From positions 1 to 64,000 of the forward strand of contig DASXUJ010000008.1 in NCBI GenBank assembly GCA_036504895.1: a stretch of DNA of 64,000 nt. The letters are read 5' to 3'. The DNA is from Syntrophorhabdaceae bacterium (GTDB lineage Bacteria > Desulfobacterota > Syntrophorhabdia > Syntrophorhabdales > Syntrophorhabdaceae). The notes under the pieces are model-generated. The model ran no database searches and was not told where the DNA came from. It saw only the letters and a program-made list of their open reading frames with translations. The position numbers were made by a program, and so were the translations under genes. Shown one piece after another: positions 8,539 to 18,330 of this stretch. The first letter of the stretch is position 1, and each line of letters begins with the position of its first letter.

Positions 8539-10497
8539 CTATTTTTCCGTATAGGAAACTATCTCTTTTGTCTCGCACTCGATGACGAGAGACCTTTCTC
8601 CTTCTTCACGCGCTTTAAGCTCGTAGATGCATACGGGCGTGGTCCTGCCCTTTACGATCACCTCTTCGAGGCCTCTCACCTCAAGGCTTTTCAGGCTTCC
8701 CTTATCGATCAGGGTACGTATGGCGTCGAGGGTGGGCTCGGTAATCATGATCGGGGCATCGTACTTCCTCGTAAGCCCCTCCACGCGGGAGCCCAGGTTC
8801 ACATTGTCGCCTATGACCGTATATTCCATCTTCTTGCCCTCGGCGCCAATGTTGCCCACCACCACCTCTCCGGTGTTGATGCCGATGCCCGCATCGAGTA
8901 CGGGCTTGCCCTCGATTCCCCATTTTTTTTGAAGCTCCCGAAGCCTTTTCCTCATATGAAGGGCGCATTGCACGGCAAGGGCCGCGTGGTTTTCCTGGGG
9001 CACGGGCGCCCCCCAGAAGGCAACGATCATATCGCCCACGAATTTATCGACTGTGCCGTCCCAGGCGAGGATGATGTGGGTCATCTCACCCAGGTACTCG
9101 TTGAGCATGGCCACCACCTCTTCCGCGGGATATTTTTCCGAGAAGCTCGTAAAATCCTTTACGTCGGAGAAGAGGACCGTGACCTCTCTCCTTTCCCCTC
9201 CGAGCCTCGCGAGGCTCGGGTTCTTTATCAGCTCGTTCACGATCTTTTCCGTGACGTAGCTCGAAAACATATTCCTGATCCTCTTCGCGTACCTCTCCTC
9301 GGTCGTATACCGGTAGGCGGTAACGGCGAGATAAATGACGAGGATATTGTTCGCCGGATAGCTGAGGCCGATCCAGAGTCCCCGCTGAAAAAAGAGGGAA
9401 TAGGTCGCGACAAAAAGGGCGGCAACCGCGCCGAGACAGAGAAGGGCACCCCAGAGGGCCTTTACCCGTAGGCTCAGGGCCAGGAAAAACATCCCTGAGA
9501 TGAGGACGATCGCGAGGTTGACGACATTATCCGCTTTTACCACAAAATGATTATGGAGGATCGAGGCGATGACGTGGGCATGCTTCTCCACGCCGGGCAT
9601 GGCCGGAGAGGCGGGGGTCACCCTGAGGTCGTAGATGCCCACCGCCGTCACCCCAAGTATCACGATCTTGTCTTTAACTTTCACCGTATTTTGTGTGCCG
9701 TCGAAAATATCGGAGGCGGACAGATAGGGAAAGGTCTTCTCGGGCCCGTAGTAATGGATAAGGGACCTTCCCCACTGGTCCGTGGGTATGAGCAGATCGC
9801 CGAGCTTCACCCCATGTGTGGCGAGAAGGACCATCTGCCCCGCGGGGAGACCGAGGAAGAGCCTGGCGGCCTGAATATCGATGGAGGGATAGATCTCGCC
9901 GTCATATTCAAGGGCCATGGCCTCCCACCGCAAGACCCCGTCTTTGTCGGGGAACATGTTGATGTGACCGAGGGCGGAGGCGCCCGCGGAGAGCCTTTCC
10001 AGGGGAAGGAGCACGCTCGCGGCAGAGACAGGCGGAAAGAGGCGGAGCCTCTCCGGGTTCTTTACCAAGGAAAAGGCGCTCCCCAGGAGGGCCTCGTCAT
10101 CGCTCTTCCTCTGCTCGCTCCCAAAAGAGAATACCATGGGGAGGATCACCCGGCCCGACCCCCTCACCGTCTCTTCGAGCCGCTCATCGCCCCGTGATGG
10201 TTCGCTCAAGATTATGTCCGAAACGATGACCTTTGCACCCATCTCCGAGAGTCTCTCGATGAGGGTCGCGATCCGCTCCCTCTCCCAGGGCCACCTCCCC
10301 AACCTCTCGATATCCCGGTCGTCGATCCCCACAATAGTGATTTCCCCGGGGGCATTGCTCTTCCCGTGGATCTGGTACCTCATGTCGTGGAGCAGGAGCT
10401 CGAGCCGTTCGAAAGGAAGGAATTTCGTGACGGAAAAAAACGAGAAGAGCAGGGTGCTCGCCACGCCGAAAAGGATGGGTATGAGGATTTTCTTCAT
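8539..10497 (-). CDS. CHASE2-domain class III adenylate/guanylate cyclase
   Basis: A 652-residue membrane protein that should make a cyclic nucleotide from an NTP in response to an extracytoplasmic signal. Order: TM1 (residues 4-24), CHASE2 sensor (about 30-320, with ITIVGIDDRDIERLGRWPW and PDKDGVLRWEA), three closely spaced TM helices (about 330-410), then the class III catalytic domain (about 430-620). Catalytic residues are present: metal-binding Asp in LFSDVKDFTSFSE and in DKFVGDMIVAFWGAP, the substrate Lys of DKFVGD, and the transition-state Asn/Arg pair of GDNVNLGSRVE. The Lys and the YTVIGD context favour ATP, but specificity cannot be proven by eye. It is divergent from the metallo-hydrolase and convergent with the FecR gene. 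Confidence 0.9.
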   Translation of the reverse strand: MKKILIPILFGVASTLLFSFFSVTKFLPFERLELLLHDMRYQIHGKSNAPGEITIVGIDDRDIERLGRWPWERERIATLIERLSEMGAKVIVSDIILSEPSRGDERLEETVRGSGRVILPMVFSFGSEQRKSDDEALLGSAFSLVKNPERLRLFPPVSAASVLLPLERLSAGASALGHINMFPDKDGVLRWEAMALEYDGEIYPSIDIQAARLFLGLPAGQMVLLATHGVKLGDLLIPTDQWGRSLIHYYGPEKTFPYLSASDIFDGTQNTVKVKDKIVILGVTAVGIYDLRVTPASPAMPGVEKHAHVIASILHNHFVVKADNVVNLAIVLISGMFFLALSLRVKALWGALLCLGAVAALFVATYSLFFQRGLWIGLSYPANNILVIYLAVTAYRYTTEERYAKRIRNMFSSYVTEKIVNELIKNPSLARLGGERREVTVLFSDVKDFTSFSEKYPAEEVVAMLNEYLGEMTHIILAWDGTVDKFVGDMIVAFWGAPVPQENHAALAVQCALHMRKRLRELQKKWGIEGKPVLDAGIGINTGEVVVGNIGAEGKKMEYTVIGDNVNLGSRVEGLTRKYDAPIMITEPTLDAIRTLIDKGSLKSLEVRGLEEVIVKGRTTPVCIYELKAREEGERSLVIECETKEIVSYTEK

Positions 10498-10740
10498 GCC
10501 GGCTGCGCCAACACGGGCGCCTCGGGAAGGAACTGCCCCTGCAGGGATGAGCGGCTACGCAAAAAAGATGGGTGCATGAAGAAGAGTATCACGGCTGAAA
10601 ACGGGAATACAACATATTTGCAGCCCTCTCGAGTCGTGGCGTCCAGCCTGTAGCATGTCCGACCCATGTGATATTTCACTTGTTTCTCCGGGACCTTCTT
10701 GTGTTACTATAGGGGGAAAATAGGGCCGGGGAGGTATTGC

Positions 10741-11706
10741 GTGAAAGTCCATTTCTGGGGTACTCGGGGGTCGCTGCCCGCGTCAATTACATCCGGCGCG
10801 GTGAGAAAAAAGATCGTCAAGGCCCTTTCCGCGGCGCGGGGCAGGGAGTTTATCAACGATGCAGAGATAGAGCAATTCCTCGACGAGCGCCATGCCGCAG
10901 GAGACCTTCCCTTCTCAACCGTGGGGACTTACGGGGTCAATACATCCTGTCTTCAGATCGCAGGCGGCAATGAGTACGTGCTCTGTGATGCGGGCACGGG
11001 CATACGCGATTTCGGCGACCACCTGCTGCGGCTTACGGACGCCGGGCCTTCGACATTCCATATCTTCATGTCCCACCTTCATTGGGACCACATCCAGGGA
11101 TTCCCTTTTTTCGGCCCTGCCTACAGGCCGGGAAACCGCATCACCATTTATGGTCTCCACAAAGAACTTGAAAAGGCATTCACCGGGCAGCAGGAATATC
11201 CCTATTTCCCCGTCCCCTTAAAGGCCATGGCCGCGGACATCCGGTTTGTGCCCTTAGAGCCCGACCGGGAATATGAGATTGCGGGCTTCGCCGTAACTGC
11301 CAAGACACAAGACCACCCCGGTGTCTCCTACGGCTACCGCTTTGAAAGAGAGGGAAAAGCCCTCGTCTACTCCACGGACTGCGAGCACAAAGGCGACGCC
11401 TTCGAGGGCTACGCCTTTCTCGACTTCTTCGCCGGCGCCGACCTCCTCGTCTTCGAAGCCCAGTACCCTCTCCTCGAAGCCATCTCCTCAAAAGAAAACT
11501 GGGGCCATTCGAGCAACATCATGGCCGTGGAGTTCAGCGTACGCGCAAAAGTGAAGCGCCTCTGCCTCTTCCACCACGATCCCGCCTTCGACGACGAGAG
11601 CCTCGATAAATTCCTCAATGATACAATGCGATATCTCAAGATCTACGCCGAATCGTCCCTCCTCCGGATAGACCTGGCATACGATGGGCTGGAAATAGAG
11701 CTGTAG
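10741..11706 (+). CDS. Metallo-beta-lactamase-fold hydrolase
   Basis: A 321-residue cytosolic metallo-hydrolase. It starts with the VHFWGTRGSLP segment common in this branch of MBL phosphodiesterase-like proteins; the metal motif HxHxDH is H112, H114, D116, H117 (HLHWDHIQGFPFF), followed by DHPGVSYGYR and STDCEH, which supply later ligands. I prefer the GTG start at 10741 with GGGGAGG just upstream. The 10699 ATG would add 14 residues ahead of the fold. It is divergent from the CHASE2 cyclase gene with a 243-bp gap. Class II cyclic-nucleotide phosphodiesterases share this fold, so a role in degrading the cyclase product is a reasonable but unproven idea. Its 3' end is only 18 bp from the convergent kinase gene. 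Confidence 0.75.
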   Translation: MKVHFWGTRGSLPASITSGAVRKKIVKALSAARGREFINDAEIEQFLDERHAAGDLPFSTVGTYGVNTSCLQIAGGNEYVLCDAGTGIRDFGDHLLRLTDAGPSTFHIFMSHLHWDHIQGFPFFGPAYRPGNRITIYGLHKELEKAFTGQQEYPYFPVPLKAMAADIRFVPLEPDREYEIAGFAVTAKTQDHPGVSYGYRFEREGKALVYSTDCEHKGDAFEGYAFLDFFAGADLLVFEAQYPLLEAISSKENWGHSSNIMAVEFSVRAKVKRLCLFHHDPAFDDESLDKFLNDTMRYLKIYAESSLLRIDLAYDGLEIEL

Positions 11707-11724
11707 GACCAGGATTTGGGGCCG

Positions 11725-14700
11725 TTATTCTTCCTTGCGTGCATCAAGTACTTTCTGCACCGCCTCAGCCAGTTCCTGTTTTGTAAGGGGTTTCATGAGG
11801 TATTCTCTGATCCCCGCCTCCCTTGCGATCTCCGGTGAAGCCGTCTCGCTGTGACCGGTGCAGAGGATGATGGGGATATCGGATCGTATCCTGAGAATCT
11901 CTTTGGAGAGCTGAACCCCGGTCATTCCGGACATGGTATGGTCGGTGATGATAAGGTCGAAGCGCGTGGGATCGGAAGAAAAGGCTTCAAGGGCCTCGGC
12001 GCTGTCGGTCATGGTCATTACCGTATAGCCGAGTTTTGAAAGGACCTGCTCAGCCCATAAGACGAGCATCTGTTCATCATCGACAAAGAGGATGCGCTCC
12101 CTGCCTTCAGACGACCCGACCGTGCGGGGCATCTCTTCAATTGCTTCGCTCTTTATCTTGGGAAGAAGAACCCGGAAGGTAGATCCTGCCCCGGGCTCGC
12201 TCTCTACGGTGATGGTGCCCTGGAGGTCCTTGACGATCCCGTAGACGACCGCAAGACCCATGCCGGTGCCTTGTCCCACTTCCCGGGTGGTAAAGAAAGG
12301 CTCGAAGACCCGCTTCATCACCCCGGGGCTCATGCCTGCCCCGGTATCCTTCACTGCGAGCTGCAGGTATTCTCCCGGCAGCGCATCCGGCTCCACTACG
12401 GGCGAGTCCGGCGCGAATTCGATATCGGTGAGGCTTATCTCCAATATTCCACCTTTCTCCTGCATGGCAAGGGAGGCGTTGGTGGCGAGGTTCATGAGAA
12501 TCTGCTGCACCTCGACCGCGGAGGCGAGGATCGTATCCGAGGATGCGGCGTGAGTAAGTTTGATCTCGATGGTGGCGGGTATGGAAGCCCTGAGGAGTTG
12601 AACGGTTTCTTTGATGAGAGGCGTGAGGGACAGGGGCGTTCTCTCGTAGTTGCTTTTTCTACTGAAGGCGAGGATCTGCTTCACCAGGTCTCTCGCCCTC
12701 ATTGCCGATTTGAGGACGTTCTGCAGGCTTCTTCCTACCTCCGGACGGTCTAAGGTGTCATCCACCGCCATCTCCGTGAACCCGAGGATCGCCGCAAGGA
12801 TGTTGTTGAAGTCATGGGCGATCCCTCCCGCGAGGGTACCGATGGCCTCCATCTTCTGAGATTGGCGGAGCCGTGATTCTACCTGCTCGCGCTCCTTCGT
12901 TTCCTCCTTCAGGCTTTCGTATGCTTTGCGCAGTTCCTCGGTGCGTTCTTCGACGCGCAGTTCAAGCTCATGGTGAGCTCTTTGAAGGGCCTCTTCAGCT
13001 TGTTTGCGTGCAGTGATGTCAATAAAAGCGCCAATGGCGCCATTGGGAGTTCCATAGGGATCTTTGAGCGGGGTGGCGTTGCCGATGAGGGAGCGCGTGG
13101 TCCCATCTGTAAAAACGAGGTCGAATTCGTAGTCTCTTATCTCACGACCCCGCGCTGCCTGTTGGACGGGAAGCTGATCGACCGGTATTTCTCGTCCATC
13201 CCTCATGACGCGGAAAGTCGTGGGCTGCTCTCCCTGAGGTGCTGATATGGAGACGTTAGCCAGCAGGGGCACGCCGACCAAATCGTGGGTGGCGCGGTTG
13301 CCCCTCATGTACCTGCTATCAGGATCGTGGGTAATAAACACAAAGGCGGGAACGGCCTGCATTACCGCCTCCAGTTCCATAGCCCGGTTGACCGCGATAG
13401 TCGTAGCATTTGCCAGTTCAATGTCAGCACGCTTCCGGTCGGTGATGTCAATGATTACGCCGAGCATGCGGTGGGCTTTGTCGTCCGAATCGTACAGGCA
13501 GACGCCTCTGGTCTCAACCCAATGCAGGCTGCCGTCGGGCCAGATGATCCGATACTGTAGCTCGAGCGGCTTACGCTCCTTTATACAGCGGAGTGACTCC
13601 CCTTCGACGAGCGGCAGGTCCTCCGGATGAACCCGGTCTGCCCATCTGCGATAGTCGTGTTCCGTAGTGGTATTGGTAGTGGTGGTCGCGGTAGTAGTAG
13701 GCAGGGCGTAGCCGAAGATGGCATCATGAGCCTGAGTCCAAAGCACTTTGCCCGTGGCGAGCGTCCAGTCGAACATGCCGATTCGGGTGACGCCGGCAGC
13801 CAGTGCGAGGCGCCCCTCACTCTCGCGTAGTGCCTCTTCCACCTGCTTGCGCTCGACCACTTCCCGTTCCAACTCGGCAGTCCGGTTTTGCACCAGGTCC
13901 TCCAGGTGGTCCTGATGCAGGATCAGGCGGGCCCGGGCCTTGTACATCGAATCGACAACGAAGCAGATCATCGTGCAGCTCAAAAAAAAGAAGAGCAGGT
14001 TCACCCGATCGGCCGGGTTCCCGATAGCGAAGCGGCCCGGGGGTCCGATCCAGAAATAATTGACAATAAGGGCCGAAAGAACGGTTGCGAGGAAGCCGGC
14101 ACGGCGGCCCCCGTAGAGGGCGGCCAGTACTACGGCAGGATAGAAAATAAGAAAAGAGGTCTGTGCTCCAAGAGTCGGTGACAGCGCAAATCGCACGGCT
14201 GCAGCCGCAAGCACAATCGCTACGGCCACCCCGTAGCGGTAGCGTTCCGGAAGCGGCTTTTCCACCGACGGTATAAGTGGCAGATCCGATTCGCGGAGTG
14301 CGGCGGAGGCGGCAATGAGCAGATAGACCCCGCCGAGCCACTGCGCTATGCGGCCCAGCCAATTCACTACACTGCCGAGGGACAACTGGATCATTACGCC
14401 GAATAGCCCGGTCGCCAGGAGAAGCAATGCGAGGGCGTACCAGGAGGCAAAGGGTGCGCGCTCGGTGCGCTGGTGGGTGAGGAGCAAACCGGCGGAAAGC
14501 ACGAACGTGGCGATGGCCGAGATGAGCACGCAGTAGCGTACCGGCGTGCCTCCCTGTCCTGAAATAAAAAAAACGGGCAACCAGTTTGCCAGCGCCGCCT
14601 GCGTTACCAGCCACAACGCGGCGAGGGCGAGGGCGCAGCTTACTCCCAGCCACAGAGGCTTGGCACGCAGCGGTCGATGCTTCCGCATCGAGAGGGTGGC

Positions 14701-15111
14701 GCCCGCCAGGTGGCACAGTCCCGCCAGCAAGATGGTGACATTGAAGATGGTGACATTGATATTCGCATCGCCGCGGGAGACGGCGTCCCCCACCGTGCCG
14801 GCCAGGCTCCAGAGGACCACCCCGCACTCCAGAAGCAGGAGCCCCGGCATACCTGACGCCAGGAAACTCCGGCCGATGAGAAAGAGGGTGCCCAGCGAGA
14901 CCAACGTGTAGAAGGTGAAACTCAGGATGAGCGTCAGAGTCTCGGACGTGTAGGATTCGCTCAGGCTCGCCGCCCTTCCCGCGATGATGGCCGCGGCCAA
15001 AAGCGGAATCGGCAGCAAGGCGAGGCGCGCTAGTCTTCGCGGCGCTGGCCCCTGTGCCGGTTCATACCCGATCCCGGAACCAGGACCACTGCCGGCGCTC
15101 TGACCGTTCAT
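11725..15111 (-). CDS. Hybrid sensor histidine kinase with multi-TM and DUF4118-like input
   Basis: An 1128-residue membrane kinase. About seven hydrophobic helices (residues 25-270) form an unidentified membrane input domain, followed by a KdpD-type four-helix DUF4118-like block (about 290-395: FYPAVVLAALYGGRRAGF...NYFWIGPPG). Then a coiled linker, a PAS domain (about 430-560) with a Thr-rich insertion, a second PAS (about 580-700), coiled coil, HisKA with His near 765 ([17 protein letters not shown]), HATPase ([30 protein letters not shown]) and a receiver domain with phospho-Asp near 1056 (LIITDHTMSG) and LMKPL. It is last in a three-gene unit after a solute-binding protein and a second hybrid kinase, 40 bp apart. 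No output regulator is adjacent, so the phosphorelay target is unknown. Confidence 0.88.
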   Translation of the reverse strand: MNGQSAGSGPGSGIGYEPAQGPAPRRLARLALLPIPLLAAAIIAGRAASLSESYTSETLTLILSFTFYTLVSLGTLFLIGRSFLASGMPGLLLLECGVVLWSLAGTVGDAVSRGDANINVTIFNVTILLAGLCHLAGATLSMRKHRPLRAKPLWLGVSCALALAALWLVTQAALANWLPVFFISGQGGTPVRYCVLISAIATFVLSAGLLLTHQRTERAPFASWYALALLLLATGLFGVMIQLSLGSVVNWLGRIAQWLGGVYLLIAASAALRESDLPLIPSVEKPLPERYRYGVAVAIVLAAAAVRFALSPTLGAQTSFLIFYPAVVLAALYGGRRAGFLATVLSALIVNYFWIGPPGRFAIGNPADRVNLLFFFLSCTMICFVVDSMYKARARLILHQDHLEDLVQNRTAELEREVVERKQVEEALRESEGRLALAAGVTRIGMFDWTLATGKVLWTQAHDAIFGYALPTTTATTTTNTTTEHDYRRWADRVHPEDLPLVEGESLRCIKERKPLELQYRIIWPDGSLHWVETRGVCLYDSDDKAHRMLGVIIDITDRKRADIELANATTIAVNRAMELEAVMQAVPAFVFITHDPDSRYMRGNRATHDLVGVPLLANVSISAPQGEQPTTFRVMRDGREIPVDQLPVQQAARGREIRDYEFDLVFTDGTTRSLIGNATPLKDPYGTPNGAIGAFIDITARKQAEEALQRAHHELELRVEERTEELRKAYESLKEETKEREQVESRLRQSQKMEAIGTLAGGIAHDFNNILAAILGFTEMAVDDTLDRPEVGRSLQNVLKSAMRARDLVKQILAFSRKSNYERTPLSLTPLIKETVQLLRASIPATIEIKLTHAASSDTILASAVEVQQILMNLATNASLAMQEKGGILEISLTDIEFAPDSPVVEPDALPGEYLQLAVKDTGAGMSPGVMKRVFEPFFTTREVGQGTGMGLAVVYGIVKDLQGTITVESEPGAGSTFRVLLPKIKSEAIEEMPRTVGSSEGRERILFVDDEQMLVLWAEQVLSKLGYTVMTMTDSAEALEAFSSDPTRFDLIITDHTMSGMTGVQLSKEILRIRSDIPIILCTGHSETASPEIAREAGIREYLMKPLTKQELAEAVQKVLDARKEE
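11743..12875. repeat. 1.13 kb direct repeat, copy A (kinase-receiver segment)
   Basis: By eye this stretch matches 15170-16302 almost base for base at a constant offset of 3427 bp. It covers the receiver, HATPase and HisKA coding regions of two adjacent kinase genes. Differences cluster in a short linker near 12380-12420. The sensor-coding parts on both sides are unrelated. Confidence 0.85.
13660..13705. repeat. Trinucleotide-rich tract encoding Thr repeat
   Basis: A run of GTA/GTG/GTT-type triplets on the plus strand encodes a Thr-dominated insertion (PTTTATTTTNTTTEHD) within the first PAS domain of the kinase. It looks like a slippage-prone microsatellite in a surface loop. Confidence 0.6.
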
Positions 15112-15151
15112 GGACGATCCTGCGCGCCGGGTAAGCTTTCAGACGAATCTT

Positions 15152-18100
15152 TCATTCCTCAACCTTCCCATCAAGTACTTTCCGCACCGCCTCAGCCAGT
15201 TCCTGTTTTGTAAGGGGTTTCATGAGGTATTCTCTGATCCCCGCCTCCCTTGCGATCTCCGGTGAAGCCGTCTCGCTGTGACCGGTGCAGAGGATGATGG
15301 GAACGCCGGGTCGTATCCTGAGAAGCTCTTTCGAGAGCTGAACCCCGGTCATTCCGGACATGGTATGGTCGGTGATGATAAGGTCGAAGCGCGTGGGATC
15401 GGAAGAAAAGGCTTCAAGGGCCTCGGCGCTGTCGGTCATGGTCGTTACCGTATAGCCGAGTTTTGAAAGGACCCCCTCGGCCCACAGGACGAGCATCTCT
15501 TCATCATCGACAAAGAGGATGCGCTCCCTGCCTTCATACGACCCGACCGCGCAGGGTATCTCTTTACTTGCTTCGCTCTTTATCTTGGGAAGAAGAACCC
15601 GGAAGGTAGAACCTGCCCCGGGCTCACTCTCTACGGCGATGGTGCCCTGGAGGTCCTTCACGATCCCGTAGACGACCGCAAGGCCCATGCCGGTGCCTTG
15701 TCCCACTTCCCGGGTGGTAAAGAAAGGCTCGAAGACCCGCTTCATCACGTCGGGGCTCATGCCGGCCCCTGTATCCTTCACTGCGAGCTGCAGGTATTCT
15801 CCCGGTCTCAGGTCCGGGGCAAATACGGACGAGTCCGGCGCGAATTCGATATCGGTGAGGCTTATCTCCAATATCCCTCCCTTCTCCTGCATGGAAAGGG
15901 AGGCGTTGGTGGCGAGGTTCATGAGAATCTGCTGCACCTCGACCGCGGAAGCGAGGATCGTATCCGAGGATGCGGCGTGAGTAAGTTTGATCTCGATGGT
16001 GGCGGGTATGGAAGCCCTGAGGAGTTGAACGGTTTCTTTGATGAGAGGCGTGAGGGACAGGGGCGTTCTCTCGTGATTGCTTTTTCTACTGAAGGCGAGG
16101 ATCTGCTTCACCAGGTCTCTTGCCCTCATTGCCGATTTGAGGACGTTCTGCAGGCTTCTTCCTACCTCCGGACGGTCTAAGGTGTCATCCACCGCCATCT
16201 CTGTGAACCCGAGGATCGCTGCAAGGATGTTATTGAAGTCATGGGCGATTCCTCCCGCGAGGGTGCCGATGGCCTCCATCTTCTGTGTCTGCCGGAGCCG
16301 TTCTTCGAGGCGTTCACGCTCGCCGGCCTCGCGCCGAAGGGCATCGTAGGCCTGACGCAGCTCAGCGGTTCGTTCCCGGACCCTCGTTTCGAGGGAATCA
16401 TGGGCCCTTTGGAGGGCCTCTTCGGCATGCTTACGTGCGGTAACGTCGTGGGCAACACCGACGACTCGCTCCGTCTTTCCTGCGGCATCGAAAAAGGCCT
16501 GGCCGGTTTCTCCCAACATTACGACGTTCCCGTCGGTGAGGAGGAGCCGAAAATCCGTGGTGTACGTGTCCCGGCCGGGCGTCAGGCTGCGGAGCAGCCC
16601 CTGAAGGCGTGCCCGGTCGTCCGGGTGAAGGCGTTCAGAAAAACGCTCGGACGTGGCGTCGCACATTTCGTCGCCGTCAACGCCAAAAATCTTCTTGCAG
16701 CTGTCGGAACGGTGTACCTGATCTGTGGCCGGATCCCAGTCGAAGGTAAAGGATCTGCTGATGCTCAGCGCCTGCTGAATCATTCTCTCTTTCTCCGCGA
16801 GCTTTTCTTCGGCACGCTTGCGCTCGGTGATATCAAAGGCATAGTGGATGTAGAGATCGTCCGCGACAGGCACCCAATGGGCTTCCATCACTTTCTCGCC
16901 CGCGTCGAGAACCACCTGTTGCTCTTTCCCGGTAGCCCATAAATCCTGAGCCAGACACCATGGGCACGGGTCGCCCTTCTGCCCCCATGTTTCAAAACAT
17001 TTTGAGCCTGCGACGGCTCCCATATTAATGCCGGCCCGGTTCGAGGCGACGACTTCCCGCGTGGTCGTCCTGAGAAGAAGCACGACGCCGGGGAAATGGT
17101 CCAACAATAATTGCTGCAAATAGTTCTGTCTCCCGATTTGTTCTTCGGCTTTCTTGCGTTCGGCGATGTCGCGGAAGACGAGCACCACACCCGTGGTCCC
17201 GCCATCGCCGTCACGTATGGGGGCGCCGCTGTCGTCGATGGGGACTTCTGTTCCGTCCTTGCATATCAGGATGGTATGGTTGGCGAGTCCGACAATCATC
17301 CCTTCCCTGAGCACCTTGACAACCGGGCTTTCAACCTCCCCGCGGGTATGCTCGTTGACGATCCGGAATACCTCGCCTATGTGCTTCTCCATAGCGTCAC
17401 GAAGCATCCAGCCCGTCAGGGATTCCGCAACGGCGTTCATAAATGTGATCCTTCCGGCCACATCGGTAGCGATCACCGCATCGCCGATGCTCGCCAGGGT
17501 GGTGGCCCAGCGCTGCTCGCTTTTCAGCAGGGCCTCTCCCGCCCGCCTGCGCTCGCCTACCTCGTTCTCAAGCTCATGGTACGAGACGCGCAGTTTCGCG
17601 GTCATCCCGTTAAATGCCTCCGAGAGCTCCGCGAACTCGTCATTGCCTTTGATGTCGATCCGATGATCAAGGCTGCCCCGCCCGATTATCGCGACCCCCT
17701 CATAAAGTCTCCGGACGCGATCGGCGATTGTCCGGCCTATGGTCCATGAATTAAAGAGTATGGTGCCGATTATTATGAAGAGCACGGATATGACGGCCGC
17801 GCCGGCCAGCCTGAGGGCGGAGGCACGGGCCTTCCGGCTCGAGTCCAGCAGGTTGCGCCCGTAGAGGACCGCTTCATACACCCGCATGTTCAACTGGCTG
17901 AGCAGCCTGCCCTCGACCTCACGGGAAAGGGCGGTCGGGCCTGAGGCCTCTCTCTTTTCCTTGTTTGCCACGATGGCGGAAAATATTTTTCCGATCGAAT
18001 TATGAACTTCAATTGATGCGTCGATGTGTGCCCTGTCTTCGGAGGCCCGAAAAGTTTCAGAGGCCGACTTCAGGAGGCCGCCGAGCTTCTCATGACTGGC

Positions 18101-18316
18101 AATCCACTGTTCTTTCGCCCTCGTGGAATTGTTCCGAACATAATCGCTTCTGAGCGTGAGCCTTTCAAGAAGGCCCACGTTTATTTCGCCGGCGATTATC
18201 CCCACATTATTTGCCTTGTCGAGACGGTACAGCGACAGGAGAAGGACCAGGCACACGATCAGCGCCATCGATATGGATACGGCAATATTGATTTGCAGCC
18301 GTTTTTTAATCCGCAT
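15152..18316 (-). CDS. Hybrid sensor histidine kinase with periplasmic helical domain and HAMP
   Basis: A 1054-residue inner-membrane kinase. TM1 at residues 9-29, a helical periplasmic sensor (about 30-168), TM2 (about 170-192), HAMP (about 192-245), three PAS domains (about 262-385, 395-500, 515-635), coiled coil, HisKA with His near 691, HATPase and a C-terminal receiver with Asp near 983. The second PAS carries a Cys-rich motif (KCFETWG...PCPWC). Kinase and receiver parts are nearly identical to those of the downstream kinase gene. The ATG at 18316 has GAGGCGA upstream and lies only 14 bp after the stop of the solute-binding protein gene. That spacing suggests the binding protein could be the ligand sensor for this kinase, which is inferred. 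Confidence 0.88.
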   Translation of the reverse strand: MRIKKRLQINIAVSISMALIVCLVLLLSLYRLDKANNVGIIAGEINVGLLERLTLRSDYVRNNSTRAKEQWIASHEKLGGLLKSASETFRASEDRAHIDASIEVHNSIGKIFSAIVANKEKREASGPTALSREVEGRLLSQLNMRVYEAVLYGRNLLDSSRKARASALRLAGAAVISVLFIIIGTILFNSWTIGRTIADRVRRLYEGVAIIGRGSLDHRIDIKGNDEFAELSEAFNGMTAKLRVSYHELENEVGERRRAGEALLKSEQRWATTLASIGDAVIATDVAGRITFMNAVAESLTGWMLRDAMEKHIGEVFRIVNEHTRGEVESPVVKVLREGMIVGLANHTILICKDGTEVPIDDSGAPIRDGDGGTTGVVLVFRDIAERKKAEEQIGRQNYLQQLLLDHFPGVVLLLRTTTREVVASNRAGINMGAVAGSKCFETWGQKGDPCPWCLAQDLWATGKEQQVVLDAGEKVMEAHWVPVADDLYIHYAFDITERKRAEEKLAEKERMIQQALSISRSFTFDWDPATDQVHRSDSCKKIFGVDGDEMCDATSERFSERLHPDDRARLQGLLRSLTPGRDTYTTDFRLLLTDGNVVMLGETGQAFFDAAGKTERVVGVAHDVTARKHAEEALQRAHDSLETRVRERTAELRQAYDALRREAGERERLEERLRQTQKMEAIGTLAGGIAHDFNNILAAILGFTEMAVDDTLDRPEVGRSLQNVLKSAMRARDLVKQILAFSRKSNHERTPLSLTPLIKETVQLLRASIPATIEIKLTHAASSDTILASAVEVQQILMNLATNASLSMQEKGGILEISLTDIEFAPDSSVFAPDLRPGEYLQLAVKDTGAGMSPDVMKRVFEPFFTTREVGQGTGMGLAVVYGIVKDLQGTIAVESEPGAGSTFRVLLPKIKSEASKEIPCAVGSYEGRERILFVDDEEMLVLWAEGVLSKLGYTVTTMTDSAEALEAFSSDPTRFDLIITDHTMSGMTGVQLSKELLRIRPGVPIILCTGHSETASPEIAREAGIREYLMKPLTKQELAEAVRKVLDGKVEE
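15170..16302. repeat. 1.13 kb direct repeat, copy B (kinase-receiver segment)
   Basis: Partner of 11743-12875 in direct orientation. The third hybrid kinase of the window (31118-34450) has the same module but clearly more diverged, so the close pair reflects recent duplication or gene conversion. Confidence 0.85.
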
Positions 18317-18330
18317 AGGTCGCCTCGCCC

